From positions 1-10,354 of the forward strand of contig DAOVUF010000171.1 of NCBI GenBank assembly GCA_030632725.1: a DNA stretch of 10,354 bases. Direction: 5' to 3'. The notes beneath the pieces were generated by a model. It saw only the letters and a list, made by a program, of their open reading frames with translations, had not been told where the DNA came from and did no database searches. Made by a program: the position numbers and the translations under genes. Every line of letters starts with the position of its first letter. Position 1 is the first letter of the stretch. The stretch is from QNES01 sp023143415 (GTDB lineage Bacteria; Pseudomonadota; Gammaproteobacteria; Beggiatoales; Beggiatoaceae). Positions 1 through 5,172 of the stretch are shown piece after piece.

Positions 1-113
1 CGTAACTACTCAGGGCAACCATAAAGGATTGCCCCTACAACAATATTCATAAATCGAGTGACGAAAAGATTTATACGTAGGGGCAATCCCTTGTGGTTGC
101 CTGAGTAGTTACG
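1..113. repeat. MITE-like inverted-repeat element, non-coding
   Basis: Arms at 1-38 and 77-113 are nearly perfect reverse complements, both running from CGTAACTACTCAGG to GGATTGCCCCTAC on their own strand. They differ by one extra G and two substitutions. The spacer of about 38 bp has no reading frame. The size, symmetry and lack of coding fit a miniature inverted-repeat element or a large palindromic intergenic repeat. The left arm starts at the first base of the window, so the element may extend further left and no target duplication can be judged. Confidence 0.75.
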
Positions 114-153
114 CCTCGACTTGAGTTTTTTTTCAAAACACTCAAACCTCGAA
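113..153. repeat. Decayed copy of the 41-bp TTCGAGG palindrome
   Basis: The right arm is intact (CTCAAACCTCGAA). The left arm keeps TTGAGTTTT but its outer seven bases have changed, so the outer stem no longer pairs fully. It abuts the inverted-repeat element on its left. It matches the better-preserved copies at 2999, 4273, 4785, 4921, 7025 and 8618. Confidence 0.55.
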
Positions 154-217
154 CTCCATTTTCAAAAAAAATTCAACTCTTAATTCTCATTGTGTCTTTA
201 CGTCTTTGGGCGTTTAT

Positions 218-243
218 AAAAGTCCAACGCTTTAGCTTTGGAC
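218..243 (-). terminator. Probable intrinsic terminator of the GldG/DUF4340 operon
   Basis: On the minus strand, GTCCAA and TTGGAC form a stem around a ten-base centre with a small AGC/GCT pairing. The stem is followed by TTTTATAAA. It starts 11 bases after the DUF4340 stop codon. The stem is only about 6-9 bp and the T-tract is short, so it may be a weak terminator. Confidence 0.45.
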
Positions 244-254
244 AGTGAAATGAT

Positions 255-1124
255 TTATTTATCAGATTGTGTTTTAGTCGGTAAATGGTGTAATTTATCA
301 ACAAGGCTAGTAGGTAGTTGATATTGCACACCTTTTTCTGGCCGCCCTAACACAAACTCTTTTTGAGAAGCTCTAAAAGTAAAATGCAGCACTTTTTCTT
401 GGTTAAGCAATCTGATGTCTATTTCTCCTTGTATTGCGCCTTCGACATAAGGCTCTACACGAAAAGCTTGGAGTCGTTGCCAATTATCAATAAAGGTATT
501 GAGCGCGTCAGGGCTTTTATCTATCTCATCTGAAGAGAATCTTGACGTTAATGCCCATTGCCCCTCTTTTAATACCATCAGATAGTCTGGTATTTTCAAT
601 TCTGTTATTTTAGGATTATTTCCAAAAGGGGAAAGATTGACATAAGCCAACGCATCACTGTTTAAAATGTCATAAAGCGTATCGGCGAGCAAATAAACCT
701 TTTTTTGGTTTATTAACAGATAACGTCGCCCATCATTCATGGGCGAGCGATCACCATAAGCCATTGTCAAGAGGTTAAATTTCACGCTCAACAGTGGTGG
801 TTCAAGTTTCACTTTAGCCAGGTTCAACTCGTCGAATTTCAATTTTTTATAGTTGCGCGTTGACAAAATCTCTAACAACTGAGTGACGCGAAAACGATTC
901 GCCGGCAAAATATAAGGCATAGTCATTTGCCAACCTAATTCGTCCTTCTTCAAGAAAATCGGTTTATCCTCTTTCCGCTCAATGTGGATACTTTGAACCT
1001 TTTCGGCTTTTAAATGCGTTAATTGAGGTAATTCAATCGGTTTTTCTATGGTATAAAAAACAGATACACTTAAAAGGAGTGTTACAGCTAACAGTGCGAT
1101 GTTAAGCAACCAACGTTGACGCAT
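255..1124 (-). CDS. DUF4340 domain-containing membrane-anchored protein
   Basis: This 289-aa protein has one N-terminal hydrophobic segment (about residues 6-25) after MRQRW, then a soluble domain that should lie outside the membrane. The pattern of basic start, anchor, a short strand with IHIER, then a GW..xxP stretch and an LLEIL helix fits DUF4340 (PF14238). These proteins are usually encoded directly after GldG-family genes of an ABC-type system. Here the ATG shares one base with the TAA of the upstream GldG gene (TAATG), so translation is probably coupled. An AGGAGG box eight bases before the start lies inside the end of the upstream gene and supports this start. The biochemical role is unknown. 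A probable terminator follows the stop. I see no defect. The family call comes from pattern recognition and position, not from a search. Confidence 0.8.
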   Translation of the reverse strand: MRQRWLLNIALLAVTLLLSVSVFYTIEKPIELPQLTHLKAEKVQSIHIERKEDKPIFLKKDELGWQMTMPYILPANRFRVTQLLEILSTRNYKKLKFDELNLAKVKLEPPLLSVKFNLLTMAYGDRSPMNDGRRYLLINQKKVYLLADTLYDILNSDALAYVNLSPFGNNPKITELKIPDYLMVLKEGQWALTSRFSSDEIDKSPDALNTFIDNWQRLQAFRVEPYVEGAIQGEIDIRLLNQEKVLHFTFRASQKEFVLGRPEKGVQYQLPTSLVDKLHHLPTKTQSDK

Positions 1125-2962
1125 TATGCTTTCCTCCTATGTAGCCAAATAGATATACCTGTACTGATTAAACCCAATGGCAGAATGAACAAAAAGAATC
1201 CACCGATCAAGAGTACGGCTGTTGATGATAGATCAAGATCAAGATCGACTGCGGTTTTGCTTGGAATCTCAATAAAAGTATCATCCTGAGCAAGCCAATT
1301 CATCATTTTTAAACTGAGATCAAGGTTGCCGCCATATCCTAAAAACGCATTGGAGAGAAAATCACCTTCTCCCACAAGAATCACCCGTTGTTGTTCATAG
1401 ATGTCATCATGGAGATCGTCTTCAAAATCATCTATACTGTCATCATGGGTATGAAGTTCTGTTTTAGCGTTGTCTTTAATGTCTTCAATGTTTTCATATT
1501 CATCGTCTTCAACTTTGCCATTTTCAACCACGTCTTTAGAATCGTCGTCTTTAACCACGTCTTTAGAATCGTCGTCTTTAAGCACGTCTTTAGAATCGTC
1601 GTTTTTAAGCACGTCTTTAGAATCGTCGTCTTTAAGCACGTCTTTAGAATCGTCGTTTTTAAGCACGTCTTTAGAATCGTCGTCTTTAAGCACGTCTTTA
1701 GAATCGTCGTCTTTAAGCACGTCTTTAGAATCGTCGTCTTTAACCACATCTTTAGAATCGTCGTCTTTAACCACGTCTTTAGAATCGCCATTTTCAACCA
1801 CGTCTTTAGAATCGTCGTCTTTAACGACTTCTTCTGAATCGTCGTCTTCAACCCCATCTTCTGAATCGTCTATCCAATGTGGTTTATCTCGTTCAAGGGC
1901 AAAAGCAATATCCAAAGGGCCATCAATATCTGTTTCTTCGTTAAATTCAATAGTCCCTTCTTTCACATCTGTTTCAGACCACGCTTCCTGGTTAGTTGTC
2001 AACAAAGGGGTTTCTTCCCAAGCATCATCTTCAGGTGGTTCTACGATTAAGGCACTGGCATGTGGGAATAGGGTCAATGCCTCTTCAAAACCGGATGTCA
2101 CCGGATGTTCGCCATAACCTGTATTTGTAATAGAGACGACGGCAGAACTTTTAACCCCCAACAATTGACTGATGGGATCAACTATGATGCCGGGTTGTAT
2201 CGTTAGTCCAAATTTTTCTGCGAGGATTTCTAAACTGTGTAAGGGAATACTGGGATCCATTAACCACAGTAAATTGCCGCCTTTATCAATATAATCAGCA
2301 ATTTGAATTACTTCACCAGGCAATAATTTTTGACGCGCACTGGCAATCACTAACACATTAGTCTCATCAGGAATGGCAGGGGTTTCTCCAAAATTCAGGG
2401 TTTGCACATTAATCCCACTATTTTTCAATGCCATCGCCAACTGGCTTAAATCATGGTTAGCAAAATGGGTTGGACTGCGTTCACCATGTCCCGTTAAAAA
2501 GACGGCGAGACGGGCGGGGCGCAGTAAACGCTGTAAAGCAGAAGTCAACTCTTGTTCAGACAAAAACCGCAGTTGTTCAGTTCGCTCTTTATACTGAATG
2601 AGAATTTCGCCTTTCTCCTGAATATTCTGCTGACGCACTTCATCAGGCGCGTAAAAAGGATCGACGAAATGTAAACTGATGTTATCTGCTTGCCGTTGAT
2701 AACGTTCGACTAATTCCTGAATAGGAAGACGTAAATCGTTGTTATCAGTAATGTATGCCGTCACTTTAATTGGTTCTTTCAATTCAAGCAATATTTTTCG
2801 ACTGGCTTCTGACAAGCTATGCCGATTATTAACAGTCCAATCGGCTTTTATCTCATAATGAGTGCTTAACCAGGCGATTAAACCTATTACCGTCAATAAT
2901 AACACCATAAAAAGGGTGTTTTGAAAACGGGTTTGTAAATGAGTACGTTTTGTCATTTGCAT
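1124..2962 (-). CDS. GldG-family ABC transporter auxiliary protein with large acidic repeat insertion
   Basis: This 612-aa protein has a membrane segment at each end (about residues 16-35 and 582-604) and an extracytoplasmic middle. After the first segment comes DWTVNNRHSLSEASRKIL, then a Rossmann-like region with GHGE at 158-161 and DKGGNLLWLMDP near 226-237. This order is typical of GldG-type proteins (ABC_transp_aux). The conserved C-terminal block (QRVILVGEGDF...GGNLDL, from about 524) is separated from the rest by roughly 160 acidic residues (363-523). That stretch includes 13 nine-residue repeats of the DDSKDVLKD type. GldG proteins normally act with an ABC ATPase and a permease, but neither gene is adjacent. 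The next gene upstream is divergent pabB. The start is uncertain between ATG 2962 and ATG 2956, as no strong ribosome site is visible. The gene is followed by the DUF4340 partner with a TAATG overlap. Confidence 0.82.
   Translation of the reverse strand: MQMTKRTHLQTRFQNTLFMVLLLTVIGLIAWLSTHYEIKADWTVNNRHSLSEASRKILLELKEPIKVTAYITDNNDLRLPIQELVERYQRQADNISLHFVDPFYAPDEVRQQNIQEKGEILIQYKERTEQLRFLSEQELTSALQRLLRPARLAVFLTGHGERSPTHFANHDLSQLAMALKNSGINVQTLNFGETPAIPDETNVLVIASARQKLLPGEVIQIADYIDKGGNLLWLMDPSIPLHSLEILAEKFGLTIQPGIIVDPISQLLGVKSSAVVSITNTGYGEHPVTSGFEEALTLFPHASALIVEPPEDDAWEETPLLTTNQEAWSETDVKEGTIEFNEETDIDGPLDIAFALERDKPHWIDDSEDGVEDDDSEEVVKDDDSKDVVENGDSKDVVKDDDSKDVVKDDDSKDVLKDDDSKDVLKDDDSKDVLKNDDSKDVLKDDDSKDVLKNDDSKDVLKDDDSKDVVKDDDSKDVVENGKVEDDEYENIEDIKDNAKTELHTHDDSIDDFEDDLHDDIYEQQRVILVGEGDFLSNAFLGYGGNLDLSLKMMNWLAQDDTFIEIPSKTAVDLDLDLSSTAVLLIGGFFLFILPLGLISTGISIWLHRRKA
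1520..1870 (-). repeat. 27-bp tandem repeat, 13 units, encoding DDSKDVxKD
   Basis: Thirteen in-frame 27-bp units encode residues 365-481 of the GldG-family protein. Central units are almost identical in DNA, differing mainly at GTG/CTT (V/L) and GAC/AAC (D/N). Outer units are more diverged (DDSEDGVED, DDSEEVVKD, GDSKDVVKD), which suggests expansion from the middle. Because the period is a multiple of three, three long false reading frames open across the array on both strands. Confidence 0.95.
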
Positions 2963-2998
2963 TTCAGGGTAATTCTCTCTCTCTTAATGGTGAATGGT

Positions 2999-3035
2999 TT
3001 CGAGGTTTGAGTTTTTTGAAAACTCAAACCTCGAA
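2999..3035. repeat. TTCGAGG palindrome, short 37-bp copy
   Basis: TTCGAGG, TTTGAG and TTTT are followed by a reduced centre and the exact complement AAAACTCAAACCTCGAA. It is a near-perfect hairpin lacking the usual GAAG loop bases. It lies between the divergent gldG-like gene and pabB, set in a heptanucleotide repeat tract. Confidence 0.9.
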
Positions 3036-3053
3036 TGATGAATGGTTAATGGT

Positions 3054-3087
3054 TTCGAGGTTTGAGTTTTTTGAAGAAAACCTCGAA
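3054..3087. repeat. TTCGAGG palindrome with a deleted right arm
   Basis: The left arm TTCGAGGTTTGAG and the T6-GAAG-A4 centre are intact. The right arm goes straight from the A-run to CCTCGAA, missing the CTCAAA block and one A. Only the outer seven base pairs and part of the centre can still pair. Confidence 0.8.
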
Positions 3088-3236
3088 TGGTGAATGGTGA
3101 ATGGTTAATGATACAACATTTTGGGTTAAAGGGTAAAGACACAGGTTGGCGTAGGAAAATATGATAAAAAATGTTATTCTTAATAAAAATACTGTCGCCA
3201 AGTTAATCTCTTCGCCAATCTGAAAAAATTTCAATA

Positions 3237-4186
3237 ATGATGAAAAATAAGCTAAACCAATTAGGTCAAGCAAAAATTCCTTTTTTATTTGTGATTGATT
3301 TTGAACTTCAAAATTTTTATATCAGCCCCCTTAATCAATTAGATCACATTTTATTTTCAATTGATGGATTTTCCAATGTGACAAGCTATAATCAGCTTTA
3401 TCAGTCATTTCACTTAAAAAAAAAGCCATTCATTTTTCTCAATACAGGGTTGCTTTTAATCGTGTTATCAAGGAAATGATTGAAGGCAATACTTATCTCC
3501 TTAATTTAACTTTTCCCACCAAAATCAAAATCAACGCTTCACTACTTAATATCTTTTTTTCAAGTCAAGCCCCTTTTAAACTCTACTTTCAAGACAAATT
3601 TGTTACCTTTTCCCCTGAAAGGTTTATTAAAATAAAAGATAATGTTATTAAAACCTATCCCATGAAAGGCACTATTGATGCGATTATCCCAAACGCTCAT
3701 CAAAAAATTTTAACAGATGAAAAAGAAAAAGCGGAACATACGATGGTTGTTGACTTGCTCAGAAATGACCTTTCAATCAGCGCAAAAAATGTAAAAGTGA
3801 ATAAATTCAGATACATAGATAAAATCAAGGCGGGTTCAAAAATGCTTTTACAAGTCAGTTCAGAAATTTCAGGCGTTTTAGAAAATAACTGGCATGAGCG
3901 GATTGGCGATATTCTACTTTCATTATTACCAGCAGGTTCAATTTCAGGCGCACCAAAAAGAAAAACAGTTGAAATTATCAAAACAGTTGAAGGCTATCAT
4001 CGGGGATTTTTTACTGGTGTTTTTGGATATTTTGATGGTAATCAATTAGACAGCGCAGTGATGATTCGGTTTATTGAAAAAAGTGGCGATCAATTGATTT
4101 ATAAAAGCGGTGGAGGCATCACTATTGATAGCGATGTCACCAGGGAATATGAGGAAATGTTGGAAAAGGTTTATGTACCAGTGTAA
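3237..4186 (+). pseudogene. pabB: Aminodeoxychorismate synthase component I (PabB), frameshifted
   Basis: PabB joins chorismate and ammonia, supplied by the glutaminase PabA, to give 4-amino-4-deoxychorismate, the precursor of p-aminobenzoate in folate synthesis. The first frame (3237 to the A-run) encodes the N-terminal part (NQLGQAKIPFLFVIDFE). The second frame, one base off, gives ...QYRVAFNRVIKEMIEGNTYLLNLTFPTKI and the rest. Adding one A to the A9 run at 3416-3424 restores a 316-aa protein, the usual length for the short PabB form. Restored motifs are PMKGT at 142-146, with the Lys of the PIKGT site of PabB enzymes, then DLLRNDLS at 173-180, AGSISGAPKRK at 233-243, and GGGITIDSD with EYEE near the end. 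All active-site blocks are present, so the damage is the single shift. It could be a true mutation, a sequencing error, or a site of slippage on the A-run. The start at 3237 is the first of two adjacent ATGs, with no clear ribosome site. Confidence 0.85.
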
Positions 4187-4272
4187 CGTTGTTCGCTCAG
4201 TTTGAGGTTAGTTTTTTTCTGGAGTTCAAATCTTCAGCTTTGGATGGAAAAAATGCTCAAAACTAAAGCGTT

Positions 4273-4313
4273 TTCGAGGTTCAAGTTTTTTGAAGAAAAA
4301 CTTGAACCTCGAA
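4273..4313. repeat. TTCGAGG palindrome, 41-bp copy (6-mer TTCAAG/CTTGAA)
   Basis: Perfect 18-bp arms (TTCGAGG, TTCAAG, TTTTT) surround a TGAAG loop. It lies between convergent pabB and the antitoxin gene, so it could end transcripts from both sides, although no T-tract follows the stem. The surrounding 237-bp gap contains no gene that I can support. Confidence 0.92.
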
Positions 4314-4361
4314 CGGAAAAAACGCCAAAAGCTTTCAAGGCTAAGAGTCTTTTGAAGAATA

Positions 4362-4394
4362 AGAAATCCGATTTTTTCAAAAAATCGGATTTCT
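4362..4394. terminator. 33-bp perfect palindrome, possible bidirectional terminator
   Basis: AGAAATCCGATTTTTT and its exact complement meet at a central C (4378). It sits between the 3' ends of two convergent genes, 29 bases past the antitoxin stop. A T-run is inside the stem rather than after it, so a terminator role is plausible but not proven. It is a different sequence family from the TTCGAGG palindromes. Confidence 0.5.
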
Positions 4395-4423
4395 AAGATC
4401 GAAAATCAGTATAATTATCCATT

Positions 4424-4678
4424 TCACCAATCTAACTCCTTTAGTGGACTGCCACCTTTCTCTAAAACCTCTTGATGCGCTTGATGAATACTATCAACAA
4501 ATCCGGGTATTCTATTTAAGAATAGTGTTTCTTCAATCGCTTGCCAATCTTCGACACCTAAAACCACAAAAGATTCACCTTTCTCTTGTTTGACATGCAA
4601 TACTTCGTGACTTTCAACACAATAGGCCACTTGTTGTTGTAAGTTTTGACGAAGATAATCGGCTGTCGTTTCTAGCAT
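4424..4678 (-). CDS. Type II toxin-antitoxin system antitoxin, Phd/YefM family (orphan)
   Basis: This 84-aa protein fits the Phd/YefM antitoxin pattern. It starts MLETTADYLRQNL, has a hydrophobic strand with VLHVKQ, then GESFVVLGVEDWQAIEETLFL, IPG, and ends in SPLKELDW. Such antitoxins bind a RelE/ParE/YoeB-type toxin through the C-terminal tail and repress their own promoter through the N-terminal fold. I chose ATG 4678 over the longer frame from 4741. It begins where family members begin, and GAGG lies eight bases upstream (4687-4690). The first 21 residues of the longer frame would come from operator and promoter DNA. Toxin genes normally follow directly, but the next 240 bp hold only palindromes, so no partner is visible. 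A TGTACA box lies 46 bp upstream of the start. Family confidence is high; function as a solitary antitoxin is inferred. Confidence 0.82.
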   Translation of the reverse strand: MLETTADYLRQNLQQQVAYCVESHEVLHVKQEKGESFVVLGVEDWQAIEETLFLNRIPGFVDSIHQAHQEVLEKGGSPLKELDW

Positions 4679-4711
4679 AGAAATTTCCTCATAAAAAAAA
4701 TTGGCTGATAA

Positions 4712-4741
4712 ATAATTTTGCTCTGTACACTCGATCATCAA
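4712..4741 (-). promoter_or_regulatory. Weak promoter candidate for the antitoxin gene
   Basis: On the minus strand, TTGATG (4736-4741) is followed after 18 bases by AATTAT (4712-4717). Each matches four of six consensus bases. The TGTACA box lies in the spacer, which would allow repression by its own product. This is only a candidate. Confidence 0.3.
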
Positions 4742-4743
4742 GT
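4723..4743 (-). promoter_or_regulatory. TGTACA operator half, promoter-proximal
   Basis: CTGTACACT is followed by YGATCATCAAGT. TGTACA is the hexamer reported at the core of YefM-YoeB operators. It lies 46 bp upstream of the antitoxin start. A second copy in inverted arrangement is at 4971-4991, and joining the two would give one long palindrome. Binding is inferred. Confidence 0.5.
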
Positions 4744-4755
4744 TTTTTGTCTTAC

Positions 4756-4916
4756 AACAATAACTACAAGGATTATTTATAAGATTCGAGGCTAAAGTTT
4801 TTCTTCAAAAAACTTTAGCCTCGAATGGATAAAAAACGCTAACGACAAGGATTGTCTCAGCGAAGGGATTAAAAAGTTCCAATCCTTTCTTATAAACAAT
4901 CCTTGTAGTTATTGTT
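4756..4916. repeat. Inverted repeat with 29-bp arms (4756-4784 and 4888-4916)
   Basis: The arms match 28 of 29 bases when one is reversed, running from AACAATAACTACAAGG to TATAAGA. The left arm directly abuts the 41-bp palindrome at 4785. The arms enclose about 100 bp of non-coding DNA, including the hairpin CGCT/GACAA-GGA-TTGTC/AGCG at 4837-4862. Confidence 0.85.
4785..4825. repeat. TTCGAGG palindrome, 41-bp copy (6-mer CTAAAG/CTTTAG)
   Basis: Perfect 18-bp arms with a CTTC-type centre. The variable 6-mer differs from all other copies, but its complement on the other arm has changed to match. It is nested inside the 29-bp inverted repeat. Confidence 0.92.
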
Positions 4917-4920
4917 TGGT

Positions 4921-4961
4921 TTCGAGGTTTTTGTTTTTTGAAGAAAAACAAAAACCTCGAA
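4921..4961. repeat. TTCGAGG palindrome, 41-bp copy (6-mer TTTTTG/CAAAAA)
   Basis: Perfect 18-bp arms with a GAAG-type centre. It lies three bases to the right of the 29-bp inverted repeat and within the insert that separates the two TGTACA boxes. Confidence 0.92.
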
Positions 4962-4970
4962 AACGAGAAA

Positions 4971-4991
4971 ACTTGATCATCAAGTGTACAG
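4971..4991 (-). promoter_or_regulatory. TGTACA operator half, distal
   Basis: ACTTGATCATCAAGT followed by GTACAG includes TGTACA at 4985-4990. It mirrors the box at 4724-4729. If the 227-bp insert and one 15-bp repeat are removed, CTGTACACT and AGTGTACAG flank a nine-base centre as a near-perfect palindrome. Immediately to the right is a 19-bp palindrome, GACTTATTTTTAATAAGTC (4992-5010). Confidence 0.45.
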
Positions 4992-5010
4992 GACTTATTT
5001 TTAATAAGTC
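4992..5010. repeat. 19-bp palindrome upstream of the TGTACA box
   Basis: GACTTATT and AATAAGTC form eight-base arms around TTT. It directly follows the distal TGTACA box on the side away from the antitoxin gene. It could be a binding site or a small hairpin. The rest of 5011-5093 is AT-rich and shows nothing I can name. Confidence 0.6.
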
Positions 5011-5093
5011 ATTGATTTTTCGTTATCAGATAAATATTTTTCTCTGCAAAATCAATTGTTTATAAATATACACCCTTTTTTTTCCAGAGATAA

Positions 5094-5172
5094 CTCACCA
5101 TTCACCATTCATCATTCACCATTTCGAGTTTTTAGTTTTTCTTCAAAAAACTCAAACCTCGAAACCATTCAT
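5094..5172. repeat. Heptanucleotide tract (CACCATT) with TTCGAGG palindrome, inverse copy of the 2985-3112 module
   Basis: Units CACCATT, CACCATT, CATCATT and CACCATT fill 5096-5123, followed by a 41-bp palindrome (5123-5163) and then ACCATTCAT. This is the reverse complement of the arrangement at 2985-3112. The palindrome has a damaged left arm (TTCGAGTTTTTAG) against an intact right arm (CTCAAACCTCGAA). The module runs into the oxidase gene, and its last heptamer contains the stop codon at 5169-5171. Confidence 0.8.

Larger units (their letters stand above)
2985..3112. repeat. Heptanucleotide tract (TGGTGAA/TGGTTAA) interrupted by two palindromes
   Basis: Seven-base units of the types TGGTGAA, TGATGAA and TGGTTAA fill 2985-2998, 3036-3053 and 3088-3112. 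The palindromes at 2999 and 3054 are set into the tract in the same register. The rest of the 274-bp gap (3113-3236) is AT-rich with no gene I can support. The same combination recurs in inverse orientation at 5094-5172. Confidence 0.75.
4744..4970. mobile_element. 227-bp non-coding insert of nested palindromes flanked by a 15-bp direct repeat
   Basis: The segment is bracketed by ACTCGATCATCAAGT (4729-4743) and ACTTGATCATCAAGT (4971-4985), with 14 of 15 bases the same. Inside, a 29-bp inverted repeat (4756-4784 and 4888-4916, one mismatch) encloses a 41-bp palindrome (4785-4825) and a small hairpin (4837-4862). A second 41-bp palindrome (4921-4961) follows. No reading frame is present. The pattern suggests one or more small inserted elements, but the flanking repeat is itself palindromic, so a duplication origin is not certain. 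Confidence 0.5.

Noticed and set aside
1520..1870. CRISPR array
   Set aside because: The units are directly adjacent without unique spacers and keep a coding frame. The same holds for the array at 10036-10354.
1388..2117. Long reading frames on both strands across the GldG repeat (149, 141 and 215 residues)
   Set aside because: They exist only because a 27-bp repeat keeps every frame open. Their products are monotonous (VFRIVVFNH, KTWLKTTIL, SLESSSLTT) and they overlap a well-supported gene.
3046..3273. 75-residue minus-strand frame upstream of pabB
   Set aside because: It is built from the heptamer tract, a palindrome and the antisense of the pabB start, with no sign of protein constraint.
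4202..4396. 64-residue plus-strand frame between pabB and the antitoxin gene
   Set aside because: It is a translation of the two palindromes at 4273 and 4362, with no family-like sequence and no ribosome site.
4679..4741. N-terminal extension of the antitoxin to ATG 4741
   Set aside because: Family members start at the MLETTADYL position, which has its own GAGG site. The extension would translate the TGTACA operator region.
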